Origin: Actinomadura hibisca NBRC 15177
Lineage (GTDB): Bacteria; Actinomycetota; Actinomycetes; Streptosporangiales; Streptosporangiaceae
Assembly (NCBI RefSeq): GCF_001552635.1
Contig: NZ_BCRO01000043.1
Span: 62,001 to 126,000, forward strand
DNA length: 64,000 nucleotides
Direction: 5' to 3'
Shown: positions 1 through 7,699 of the stretch, one piece after another
How the letters are laid out: every line of letters begins with the position of its first letter
Numbering within the stretch: the stretch's first letter is position 1
Translations under genes and position numbers: made by a program
Notes under the pieces: generated by a model
The model's input: only the letters and a program-made list of their open reading frames with translations
Told to the model about the DNA's origin: nothing
The model's database searches: none

Positions 1-274
1 TCACCACGTACGGCAGCGCGCCGCCGTCCGGCAGCACGGCTTCGCCGTAGTCGTACACGGCGGTGACGCGCGGATGCTCCAGCCCGGCGGCGGCTGCGGC
101 CTCCCGGCGCAGTCCTCCGGCGGCGCGCCGGGGCAGTTTGACCGCCACGGCGCGTTCCAGCACCAGGTCCGTGGCGCGCCACACGGTGGCCATGCCGCCC
201 GCGCCCACCTGCTCCTCCAGCCGGTAGCGCCCGCCGAGCACGGTTCCTGGCGCGGGCTCGGCGGGTGCGGTCAT
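1..274 (-). CDS. Serine/threonine protein kinase, N-terminal fragment (runs off left edge)
   Basis: Reading leftward from the ATG at 272-274, the first 91 codons encode the N-lobe of a Hanks-type kinase. The glycine-rich loop is VGAGGMATVW (about residues 23-32), the ATP-anchoring lysine is in AVAVKLPR (K46), and the end of the helix-C region reads LEHPRVTAVYDYGE. The catalytic lobe and any membrane or sensor domain lie outside the window. The segment between the lysine and helix C is a few residues shorter than in typical PknB-like kinases. The gene is transcribed away from xylA with only 20 bases between them and may have its own promoter inside or before that gap. The family assignment is firm; the signal it senses cannot be judged. 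Confidence 0.85.
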   Translation of the reverse strand, partial: MTAPAEPAPGTVLGGRYRLEEQVGAGGMATVWRATDLVLERAVAVKLPRRAAGGLRREAAAAAGLEHPRVTAVYDYGEAVLPDGGALPYVV

Positions 275-294
275 GCCGGAAGTATGCCGAACTG

Positions 295-1458
295 TCAGCG
301 CACCCCGTATAGGTGCTCCAGCGCGAGCTGGTCGAGGCGCTCGAACGCCGCGCCCCGCGCCGCCAGCTCGGCGATGCCGGGGGTGAAGTCGCGGACCGCG
401 CGCCAGTCCTCGCCCTCGGCGAGGGTGGGCCGGGCCAGCTCGTCCACCCGCGCGGCGGCCAGGGCGTCGCGCACCTCGGGATCGGCGCGGAAGGCGCGGA
501 CCTTCTCCCGAAGGATCAGCCAGTTGCGCATGCAGGCCCGCGCCGACTCCCACACGCCCGCGTCGTCCTCGGTGCGCGGCGGCTTGAAGTCGAAGTGGAC
601 CGGGCCGTCGTAGTCGCTGTTCTCGATCAGGTCCACCACCCAGAACGCGCCGCGCGCGTTGCCCGCGCCGAAGCGCAGGTCCTGGTCGTAGCGGGGGCCG
701 TGCTGCCCGTTGAGGTCGATGTGGAACAGCTTGCCATGCCACAACGCCTGCGCCAGGCCGTGCGCGTAGTTGAGCCCGGCCATCTCCTCGTGGCCGACCT
801 CGGGGTTCACGCCGACCAGCTCGGGGTGCTCCAGCTCCTGGATGAAGGCCAGGGCGTGGCCGACGGTGGGGAGCAGGATGTCGCCGCGCGGCTCGTTGGG
901 CTTGGGCTCGATGGCGAAGCGCAGGTCGTGGCCCTGGTCCAGGACGTAGGAGCCGAGCACGTCGAACGCCTCTTTGTAACGGTCCAACGCGGTGCGCACG
1001 TCCTTGGCCGCGCCCGACTCCGCGCCCTCCCGGCCGCCCCAGGCCACGTACACCTGCGCGCCCAGCTCGGCGGCGAGGTCGATGTTGTCCATGGTCTTGC
1101 GCAGGGCGAAGCGCCGCACGTCGCGGTCGTTGGCGGTGAACGCGCCGTCCTTGAAGATCGGATGGGCGAACAGGTTGGTCGTCGCGGTCGTGACCACCAG
1201 GCCGGTCTCGTCCAGGGCCTTGCGGAACGCGCCGACGCGTTCGGCCCGTTCGGCGGGGGTGGCGTCGAAGTCGAACACGTCGTTGTCGTGGAAGTTGACG
1301 CCGTGGGCGCCGAGCGCGGCCAGCTCGCGCACGGCCCGTTCGGCGGGCATCGGCGGGCGGGTGGCGGGGCCGAACACGTCCACGCCCTGCCAGCCGACGG
1401 TCCAGATGCCGAACGAGAACTTGTCCTCGGGCCGGGGCGTGAAGCGGTCCTCGCTCAT
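295..1458 (-). CDS. xylA: Xylose isomerase
   Basis: Interconverts D-xylose and D-xylulose (and glucose/fructose) in the cytoplasm; a two-metal TIM-barrel enzyme. The 387-residue length matches the short actinobacterial class I enzymes. Visible active-site signatures are NFHDND (catalytic His57) and IEPKPNEPRG (metal ligand Glu184 and Lys186), with later metal-binding segments NPEVGHEEMAGL and HIDLNGQHGPRYDQDL. It lies 16 bases downstream of xylB on the same strand, so the two form a xylB-xylA operon. The ATG start is preceded by a purine-rich GGGAGAGCCC-like stretch read on the minus strand. The call is very secure. Confidence 0.97.
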   Translation of the reverse strand: MSEDRFTPRPEDKFSFGIWTVGWQGVDVFGPATRPPMPAERAVRELAALGAHGVNFHDNDVFDFDATPAERAERVGAFRKALDETGLVVTTATTNLFAHPIFKDGAFTANDRDVRRFALRKTMDNIDLAAELGAQVYVAWGGREGAESGAAKDVRTALDRYKEAFDVLGSYVLDQGHDLRFAIEPKPNEPRGDILLPTVGHALAFIQELEHPELVGVNPEVGHEEMAGLNYAHGLAQALWHGKLFHIDLNGQHGPRYDQDLRFGAGNARGAFWVVDLIENSDYDGPVHFDFKPPRTEDDAGVWESARACMRNWLILREKVRAFRADPEVRDALAAARVDELARPTLAEGEDWRAVRDFTPGIAELAARGAAFERLDQLALEHLYGVR

Positions 1459-1474
1459 GGGCTCTCCTCGGGGG

Positions 1475-2839
1475 TCAGGCGTCGCGCAGCGCGGCGTAGC
1501 GTGCTCTGATCTCGGTGGTATCGGTGCCGCCGGGCTCGTGCTCGGTGGCGGGCGGGGCGGGCCAGGCCGGGGGTTCGGGGGTTCCGGCGAGGGCCCAGGC
1601 GGCCTGGCGGGCCGCGCCGAGCGCCACGTACTCGGCGGGTTCGGGGACGGTGACGGGCGCGCCGAACAGGTCGGGGGCCAGGGCGCGCACGGCCGCCGAG
1701 CGGGCCCCGCCGCCGATCAGCAGGACGCGCCGGGGGCGCACGCCCTGCGCGGCCAGGTGCGCGACGGCGTCGGCCAGCGAGCACAGCAGCGCTTCGACGG
1801 CGGCGCGCGCCAGGTTCTCGGGGGTGGTGTTGGCGCTGGTCAGGCCGGTCAGCACGCCGGTCGCGCCGGGCCGGTCGGGGGTGCGTTCGCCGTCGAGGTA
1901 GGGCAGCAGGGTGAGGCCGCCCGCGCCGGGTTGGGCGGCGAGGGCCAGGCGTGACAGCCCGTCCAGGTCGGAGCCGGTCATGCGGGCGGCGGAGGTCAGC
2001 ACGCGCGCGGCGTTGAGGGTGCAGACGAGCGGCAGGTAGCGGCCGGTCGCGTCGGCGAATCCGGCGACCGCGCCGGTGGCGTCGGCGGCGGGTGCGGAGG
2101 AGACGGCGAAGGCGGTGCCGGAGGTGCCGATGGACACCGCGACGTCGCCCTCGCCCAGCCCGAGGCCGAGCGCCGCGCCCATGTTGTCGCCGGTGCCGGG
2201 GGCGAGGCGCGCGCCCCAGGACGTCTCCCCCACCGTCTCGCCGGGGGCGGCCACGCGGGGCACGGCGGGCTGGTGGCCGAGGGCGGCGGTGAGCAGGTCG
2301 GGCAGGTAGCGGCCTTCGGCGGGCGACCAGTAGCCGGTGCCGGAGGCGTCGCCGCGGTCGGTGACGTGGCCGTCGGAGCCGAGCTTCCAGGTCAGCCAGT
2401 CGTGCGGGAGCAGGACGGCGGCGGTGCGGGCGGCGTTGGCGGGCTCGTGCTCGGCCATCCAGCGGAGCTTGGCGACGGTGAAGGAGGCCAGGGGCACGCT
2501 GCCGGTGCGGTCGGCCCACGTCTTCGGGCCGCCGTGCTCGGCGACCAGGGCGCGGGCCTGCGGGGCCGAGCGCACGTCGTTCCACAGCAGGGCGGGGCGG
2601 ACGGGCGCGCCGTCCTCGCCGAGGGCGACCATGCCGTGCTGCTGGGCGGCCACGGCCACCGCGTCGGCGCGTTCGAGCAGGTCACGGACCTGGCCGAGGG
2701 CGTTCCACCAGTGTTCGGGGGCGCACTCGGTGCCGTCGGGATGCGGGGCGGCGGCCTCGGCGACCACGCGGCCGTCCTCGGCCCGGCACAACACGGCCTT
2801 GACGGACTGGGTCGAGGAGTCGACCCCGGCGACCAGCAT
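1475..2839 (-). CDS. xylB: Xylulokinase
   Basis: Phosphorylates D-xylulose to xylulose 5-phosphate with ATP, feeding the pentose phosphate pathway. The 454-residue protein has the FGGY-kinase fold: an N-terminal ATPase motif (AGVDSSTQSVKAVL), the substrate segment QQHGMVALGEDG, the likely catalytic aspartate in GDASGTGYW, and the C-terminal glycine-rich nucleotide motif LIGGGARS. The start is well supported by a GGGAGG sequence just before the ATG at 2837-2839 on the minus strand. It is first in the operon with xylA. Upstream is a structured intergenic region rather than the regulator; the ROK-family regulator at 4141-5316 is the most plausible local controller of xylose use. Confidence 0.96.
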   Translation of the reverse strand: MLVAGVDSSTQSVKAVLCRAEDGRVVAEAAAPHPDGTECAPEHWWNALGQVRDLLERADAVAVAAQQHGMVALGEDGAPVRPALLWNDVRSAPQARALVAEHGGPKTWADRTGSVPLASFTVAKLRWMAEHEPANAARTAAVLLPHDWLTWKLGSDGHVTDRGDASGTGYWSPAEGRYLPDLLTAALGHQPAVPRVAAPGETVGETSWGARLAPGTGDNMGAALGLGLGEGDVAVSIGTSGTAFAVSSAPAADATGAVAGFADATGRYLPLVCTLNAARVLTSAARMTGSDLDGLSRLALAAQPGAGGLTLLPYLDGERTPDRPGATGVLTGLTSANTTPENLARAAVEALLCSLADAVAHLAAQGVRPRRVLLIGGGARSAAVRALAPDLFGAPVTVPEPAEYVALGAARQAAWALAGTPEPPAWPAPPATEHEPGGTDTTEIRARYAALRDA

Positions 2840-2891
2840 GATCCTCCCTAGGTGCGTTCGTGATCTAGCCGGTGTTCATTGAAGTCCCGGC

Positions 2892-3013
2892 TCAGGAGGG
2901 CTCGCCTGGCGGCTCGCCCTCCTGACCGTGCCTTGACGAGTGCCACATCGCTTCGCGATCTGGCCCGGTGGGACTCGCCTTCGGCTTCGCCCCACCGGGC
3001 CAGTTAGGCACTC
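2892..3013. terminator. Cluster of nested inverted repeats between the EEP gene and xylB
   Basis: Two strong dyads lie side by side. A 10-bp perfect stem pairs 2892-2901 (TCAGGAGGGC) with 2916-2925. A 13-bp perfect stem pairs 2960-2972 (CTGGCCCGGTGGG) with 2991-3003, and it is flanked by an outer 7-bp pair, GAGTGCC at 2938-2944 with GGCACTC at 3007-3013. A small ATCGC/GCGAT dyad sits between them. Position after the minus-strand EEP gene and before xylB fits transcription termination. There is no U-tract, which is common for actinobacterial terminators. The nesting is richer than a simple terminator needs. Confidence 0.55.
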
Positions 3014-3071
3014 GCGCGACGGCTGAGGTCTTGGAGACAGGCCCTAGCCCACAACGGCGGGCCGTCCGGCG

Positions 3072-4085
3072 TCAAGCCGCGGGGAGGACCAGCTCGGCGG
3101 CGATCGCGCGGTGGTCGGTGGCCGGCAGGACATGGGTGGTGAAGCGGCGCACCGCCACCCGCCGGTCGGCCAGCACGTGGTCGAGCGCCACGCCCGGCAG
3201 CGGGTCGTGGTAGGGGCCGCTCTCGGGCCAGGTGGTGCTGAGGCCGACGCCTGCGACGTCGGCGGCGTCGCGGTAGCCGGTGCCGACGACGCGGCGCAGC
3301 CCCGCGTGGTCGAGGGTGGCGTTGAAGTCCCCGGCCAGCACGCGCACCGTCCCACCGGGGTCGGCGGAGGGCAGGGCGCGCAGCCCGGCCTTCCAGCAGC
3401 GGGCCGCAGCCGGGATGGAGGGTGCGCACGGGTGGACCGACACCACTTCCACCGGCGGCGCGCCGGGAACGGTCATGGTCGCGCGGGTCTGGGTGAACCC
3501 GATCCGGATGGGCGGCTGCTCGCGCAGTGGGTGGCGGGCGTAGACGCCCGTGCCGCTCGCGCCGCGCTCGTCGTGGAGGACGCGGTGCGGCAGTTCCTTG
3601 GCGATCCCTGCCTTCTCCAGCGCGGCGACGGCGTCGGGCGTGAGTTCCTGGAGGGTCAGGACGTCGGCCTTGGTGGAGCGCACCAGGTTCAGCAGGTCGG
3701 CGGCCGGGACCTGCCCGTAGGCCAGGTTGGACGCGAGCACGCGCAACTCCGGGCCGCGCGCGTCGGGGTTGCCGCCGGTCATGGCGCGCGGCAGGACGGC
3801 GGCGGCGAGCAGGGTCGCGGCCAGCGCGGCGACGAGCGCGGCGGGCCAACGGCGCAGCAGCAGCGCGAGCACCGGCGCGGCGAGCGAGGCCATGGCGACG
3901 TACGGGGTGAACGCCACGAGCTGGCCCCAGCGGAAGCCCGGCTCCCAGCCGGTGGTGCGCAACGCCGCCCACACCGCGAACGGCGCGACGGCCGTCCAGA
4001 CCAGGACGTCCACCCAGCGGCGGCGTGCCCGGCGGGGCGGATCGCTCTGCTTCGTCTCCTCGGCCTGCGGTGTCTCGGCGCGCAC
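3072..4085 (-). CDS. Membrane-anchored endonuclease/exonuclease/phosphatase family protein
   Basis: 337 residues. The first ~110 residues carry about three hydrophobic membrane segments (around 28-45, 58-80 and 84-105), then an EEP hydrolase domain follows. Metal and catalytic motifs are visible: ASNLAYG at the domain start, LQELTPD (metal-binding Glu), VLAGDFNATLDH (Asp/Asn pair), LDHVLAD and the terminal TDHRAI (catalytic Asp-His). Proteins of this build (often annotated with vancomycin resistance VanJ-like or endonuclease/phosphatase labels) place a phosphodiesterase or phosphatase domain outside the membrane. The real substrate cannot be told from sequence. It stands alone, after the ROK regulator on the same strand with a 55-base gap. 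Confidence 0.85.
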   Translation of the reverse strand: MRAETPQAEETKQSDPPRRARRRWVDVLVWTAVAPFAVWAALRTTGWEPGFRWGQLVAFTPYVAMASLAAPVLALLLRRWPAALVAALAATLLAAAVLPRAMTGGNPDARGPELRVLASNLAYGQVPAADLLNLVRSTKADVLTLQELTPDAVAALEKAGIAKELPHRVLHDERGASGTGVYARHPLREQPPIRIGFTQTRATMTVPGAPPVEVVSVHPCAPSIPAAARCWKAGLRALPSADPGGTVRVLAGDFNATLDHAGLRRVVGTGYRDAADVAGVGLSTTWPESGPYHDPLPGVALDHVLADRRVAVRRFTTHVLPATDHRAIAAELVLPAA

Positions 4086-4140
4086 CCGTCCCCCGTCCGC
4101 TCGTCCTCTCAGTAGCAGACGATCACCGGGGCGGCCGGGT

Positions 4141-5316
4141 TCACGCGGGGCGGTCGATCCGGAACAGTTCCTCGTCGACCAGGTCCAGCGCGAGCCGCAG
4201 CGCGCCCAGCGCCACGGCGTCCTCGCCCAGCGTGGACGCCTCGATGCGCACGGGCGTCAGGCACAGCGGCGGCACCGCGCGGCGCAGCGCCTCCACCAGG
4301 CGGTCGCCGGGGCGCACGAGACGGCCGCCGACCACGATCATCTCGGGGTCCAGGGCCAGCGCCATGGCCGCGATGCCGCGCGCCATGCGGGCCGCGAGCC
4401 GGTCCACCAGCTCGGCCGCTGCCGAGTCGCCGCGCTGGGCGGCGGCGAGGACGCGCTCGGCCGCGCGCTCCACCGGCCCGGCGGTGCCGTCGGAGTCTTC
4501 GGCGGGCAGTGTTCCCGAGGGCGCGGCCTCGGCCAGGACGGCGGCGGTGTCGCGCAGGCCCAGCTCGGGCAGCAGCCCGACCTCCCCGGCCGCGCCCCAG
4601 CGGCCCCGGTGCAGCCGCCCGCCGATGATCGCGCCCATGCCGGTGTGCGGCCCGGCCAGCACGCACACCATGTCGTCGGAGTCGCGGGCCGCGCCGCGCC
4701 AGCGTTCGGCGAGCGCGGCGAGGTTCGCGTCGTTGTCCACCAGGACGGGGCAGGGGAACATGCGGCCCAGCTCGCGCGCCAGCGCCACCCCCTCCCAGTC
4801 CGGCACCACCGTGCACAGCGCGATCCTGCCCTCGGGCGACACCACGCCGGGCGTCCCGGCCGCCACCGCCCACAACGCGCCGCGCTCCACGCCCACCGTG
4901 GCCAGCAGCTCCGACACCGCCACGCGCACGGCGGCCAGCCGCTCGGTCGCGGAGGCGTTGAGCGCGACGGCGGCGTGGTGCCCGGCGACGACCTCGCCGT
5001 CCAGGTCGGCCAGGAAGAGCCGGACGTGGTGGGCGTCGATGTCGAGGCCCAGCGCGTACCCGGCGTCGGCGCGGAACCGGTAGCGGCGGGCCGGGCGGCC
5101 GAGGCCCCGGCCCGAGCGCGGCGCGACCTCGGTGACCAGACCCCGGTCGGCCAGCTCGCTCAGCACCCCTTCGGTGGTGGGCCGGGACAGGCCGACCTCG
5201 CGGGCCAGCTCGCTCAGCGTGGGCTCGCCGCCGCCGCGCAGGGCGCGCAGGGTGGCGGCGGCGTTGATGCGGCGCAGCACCGAGGGATCGCCGCCGTGCA
5301 GGGAGAGTTCGGACAC
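4141..5316 (-). CDS. ROK family transcriptional regulator (XylR/NagC type)
   Basis: 391 residues: an N-terminal winged helix-turn-helix (about residues 10-70, PTLSELAREVGLSRPTTEGVLSELADRGLV) joined to a ROK sugar-kinase-like domain (about 85-380). The ROK ligand motif PVLVDNDANLAALAER is present. The cysteine-rich zinc motif seen in many ROK proteins is not evident here: the region after GRWGAAGEVG lacks CxCGxxGC. Such proteins repress sugar operons until the sugar binds. Proximity to xylBA suggests a xylose ligand, but the EEP gene lies between them, so this is inference. The start is GTG with AGAGGTG just upstream. Confidence 0.88.
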   Translation of the reverse strand: MSELSLHGGDPSVLRRINAAATLRALRGGGEPTLSELAREVGLSRPTTEGVLSELADRGLVTEVAPRSGRGLGRPARRYRFRADAGYALGLDIDAHHVRLFLADLDGEVVAGHHAAVALNASATERLAAVRVAVSELLATVGVERGALWAVAAGTPGVVSPEGRIALCTVVPDWEGVALARELGRMFPCPVLVDNDANLAALAERWRGAARDSDDMVCVLAGPHTGMGAIIGGRLHRGRWGAAGEVGLLPELGLRDTAAVLAEAAPSGTLPAEDSDGTAGPVERAAERVLAAAQRGDSAAAELVDRLAARMARGIAAMALALDPEMIVVGGRLVRPGDRLVEALRRAVPPLCLTPVRIEASTLGEDAVALGALRLALDLVDEELFRIDRPA

Positions 5317-5400
5317 GGCACCTCTTGGGGTCGGCTGGTGCGGCCCATTATTGCCAATCTACTTATGGAACAAGGGTGCGTAATGCCTGGTCGCCGCGGC
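5317..5400 (-). promoter_or_regulatory. Probable promoter of the ROK regulator gene
   Basis: On the minus strand an AT-richer island (about 5340-5385 on the plus strand) stands out from the GC-rich background. It contains a TTGTTC -35-like hexamer and TAATGG 17 bases later, followed by the AGAGGTG ribosome site and the GTG start. ROK repressors usually autoregulate, so an operator may overlap. The hexamer match is moderate. Confidence 0.4.
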
Positions 5401-5759
5401 CGGTTCCGGTCGCGCGGCCACTCCGGACCGGGTGCGCCCGGCATTCCGGCACGGTCGCGGGGCCCGTGGGGACGGCGGATGAGGAGGCGGAGATCACAGA
5501 GGCGGGCGGTGGGGGCCTGGCGGGCATCGTCCGGAAGCCCATTGTCCGGTGGATCGCGCTTCTGGACGAGAAGGCGCGGCCGGTCGAGCTGTCCGAGGGC
5601 GGCCACCAGAGCTGTTGACTGCTCGTCTAGGAACTCGTTGCCAGAGGGAACGACGCGCGCCCGAGCGCGAGGAGGCGGCTGGTCGATTTGCCCGAGGACG
5701 GCTGCCAGACCCGTCGGCCGCTCGTCCGGAACGCGGGCGTCAGGCGGCTCCCGGCTCGG
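5401..5759. other. Intergenic stretch with no supported gene
   Basis: About 360 bases between the ROK regulator promoter and the 3' end of the GlxA-like regulator. A plus-strand reading frame here (ending RPVELSEGGHQSC) has protein-like composition over its last 40 residues, but it has no ribosome site and I recognise no family. It may be the remnant of a lost gene or chance. Confidence 0.4.
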
Positions 5760-6710
5760 CTACGACGCGCTCGGCGTTTTCGCGCGCGCCCGGTAGGCGC
5801 TGGGCGTCAGCCCCCTCCGGCGGACCAGGTGCTGCCGCAGCGAGTCGGCGCTGCCGAGGCCGCTGCGGCGTGCCACCTGGTCCATCGGCAGGTCGGTCGT
5901 CTCCAGCAGCTCGCAGGCCCGGTCCAGGCGCTGGTGCAGCAACCATTGCAGCGGGCTCTGGCCGGTCTCGTCCTGGAAGCGGCGGGCCAGCGTCCGGGTG
6001 CTGACGCGGGCGTGCATCGCCAGGACGGTCAGCGTCAGCGGTTCGTCGAGCCGTTCCAGCGCCCACGCCCGGGTCGGCGCGAGCGAGACGGTCCGGGGCG
6101 CGGGCAGCGGCGTCCGGACGGCCTGCGCCTGGTCGGCCGGGCGCGGCGGCGCGACCACGGCCAGGCGCGCCGCCTGCGCGGCCGCCGCCGCGCCGTGGTC
6201 CTCGCGGATCAGGTGCAGGCACAGTTCGACGCAGGCGGCGGCCCCGGCCGACGTCACCACCGGGCCGTCCACGACGTACAGCACGTCCGGCACGACCCGC
6301 ACCGCCGGGAAGCGGCGGGCCAGGTCGCCGGCCAGTCCCCAGTGCGTGGTGGCGCGGCGGCCGTCCAGCACCTCGGCCTGCGCCAGGACGAACGTGCCGG
6401 TGCAGATCGCCGCCATGCGCTTCCCTGCGGCGTGCGCGTCCCGGACGGCCGCCAGCACGCGCGGATCGACGTCGGTCAGGCCGCCCCCGCCGATCACGAT
6501 GACGGTGTCCGCCCCGGCCACCGCGTCCAGGCCGTGCGCGGCCGGGACCGACAGGCCGTCCACCGTCGCGACCGGCCCCGGTTCGGCCGCGCAGACCAGC
6601 ACCTCGTAGCCGGGCGCGCCGCCGATCTCGGCCGCGCCGAGCACCATCTGCGCGATGGCCAGGTCGAACAACATCACCGGCGGCACGGCGACGAACGCGA
6701 TGCGCGGCAT
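5760..6710 (-). CDS. GlxA family transcriptional regulator (DJ-1/PfpI domain plus AraC helix-turn-helix)
   Basis: 316 residues. The N-terminal half (about 1-170) is a class I glutamine-amidotransferase-like DJ-1/PfpI fold with the nucleophile-elbow region AAICTGTFVLAQAEVL and the HWG motif of GlxA regulators. The C-terminal third (about 220-310) has two AraC-type helix-turn-helices, with the signature RLDRACELLETTDLPMDQVA and RRRGLTPSAYR. These proteins are usually activators sensing a small ligand. It is divergent from the epimerase gene at 6782 with 71 bases between starts, the classic arrangement of a regulator controlling its neighbour. Ligand unknown. Confidence 0.9.
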   Translation of the reverse strand: MPRIAFVAVPPVMLFDLAIAQMVLGAAEIGGAPGYEVLVCAAEPGPVATVDGLSVPAAHGLDAVAGADTVIVIGGGGLTDVDPRVLAAVRDAHAAGKRMAAICTGTFVLAQAEVLDGRRATTHWGLAGDLARRFPAVRVVPDVLYVVDGPVVTSAGAAACVELCLHLIREDHGAAAAAQAARLAVVAPPRPADQAQAVRTPLPAPRTVSLAPTRAWALERLDEPLTLTVLAMHARVSTRTLARRFQDETGQSPLQWLLHQRLDRACELLETTDLPMDQVARRSGLGSADSLRQHLVRRRGLTPSAYRARAKTPSAS

Positions 6711-6781
6711 GGCGGGAACCTCCGGTCGGTTGGCGATCGTCCCCCTGCCGGTCCCGGTCGCCGGGCCGCAGAGTTGGGGTC

Positions 6782-7699
6782 ATGACCTTCCATGTGATTA
6801 TCGGCCGGGGCGGCACCGCCTCGGCGACCGCATTGCTGCTGGCCGAGTCGGGCGACCGGGTGCGGATGGTGTCGCGCAGCGGCGGCGGCCCCGCGCACCC
6901 GCTCGTCGAGACGGTCGCGCTGGACGCCATCGAAGCCGACGCGCTCACCGAGGCCGCCCAGGGCGCGGCGACCATCTTCAACGCGGCCATGCCCGCCTAC
7001 CACACCTGGCCGGAGACGGTCCCGCCGCTGTTCGGCGCGATTTTGACCGCCGTCCGGCGCACCGGCGCCAACTACGTGATGCTCGGCAACCACTACGGCT
7101 ACGCGCCGACCGACGGCACCCCCATCACCGAGGACCACCCGCTCACCGCGACCGGCCCGAAGGGCGCGGTCCGCGCCCGGATGTGGCGGGAGGCCCTGGA
7201 GAGCGGGGTCCCCGTGACCGAGGTGCGGGCCGGGCAGTTCTACGGTGCCGGGGCGGTGTCGGTGTTCACCCTGATGGTGCAGCCGAAGGTGCTGGCCGGG
7301 CTGCCCGCGCTCCTGCCCGGGGAGCCGGACCTGCCGCACGCCTACTCCGCCATCGGCGACACCGCGGCGGCGCTCGTCGCGGTCGCCCGCGACGAGCGCG
7401 CCTGGGGCCGGGCCTGGCACGCGCCGGTCACCAACATCACCACCCGGGAGCTGGCGTCCCGGCTGGCCGAGCTGGCCGGGGCCCCCGAACCCCGGCTGGA
7501 GGCCATGTCGGACCGGGAGCTGACCGTGCTCGGCCTCACCGACCCGTTCTGGAACGAGCTGTGGGAGACCACGCACATGTCGCACCGCCCGTTCACCGTG
7601 GACGCCTCCCGGCTGGAGGAGACGTTCGGGGTGAAGGCGACCGCGCCCGGCGAGGTGCTCGCCGGGGCGGTCGCCGGACCGGTCAGCGCCGGTAGCTGA
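6782..7699 (+). CDS. NAD(P)-dependent epimerase/dehydratase family protein
   Basis: 305-residue short-chain dehydrogenase of the extended, atypical epimerase group. A Rossmann-fold start is visible (VIIGRGGTASATALLLAESG, about residues 5-24), followed by VRMVSRSGG, the second strand that selects the cofactor. The YxxxK-type active site is not clear in the normal place: the segment reads NHYGYAPTDG, and the protein may be an NmrA-like or redox-poor member. Substrate cannot be named. The divergent GlxA-type regulator is the likely controller. The 3' end overlaps the convergent GH3 gene by 17 bases (7683-7699). Confidence 0.8.
   Translation: MTFHVIIGRGGTASATALLLAESGDRVRMVSRSGGGPAHPLVETVALDAIEADALTEAAQGAATIFNAAMPAYHTWPETVPPLFGAILTAVRRTGANYVMLGNHYGYAPTDGTPITEDHPLTATGPKGAVRARMWREALESGVPVTEVRAGQFYGAGAVSVFTLMVQPKVLAGLPALLPGEPDLPHAYSAIGDTAAALVAVARDERAWGRAWHAPVTNITTRELASRLAELAGAPEPRLEAMSDRELTVLGLTDPFWNELWETTHMSHRPFTVDASRLEETFGVKATAPGEVLAGAVAGPVSAGS

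Noticed and set aside
313..1509. Long plus-strand frame opposite xylA
   Set aside because: Mirror of the xylA/GC-rich codon pattern; composition is Ala/Gly/Arg-rich with no domain, and xylA is unambiguous on the other strand.
5325..5618. Possible plus-strand gene upstream of the ROK regulator
   Set aside because: The end of the translation is protein-like but no family, start site or neighbours support it; kept as intergenic.
4025..5796. Long plus-strand frames opposite the ROK gene
   Set aside because: Low-complexity translations, no ribosome site, and the ROK protein is clear on the other strand.
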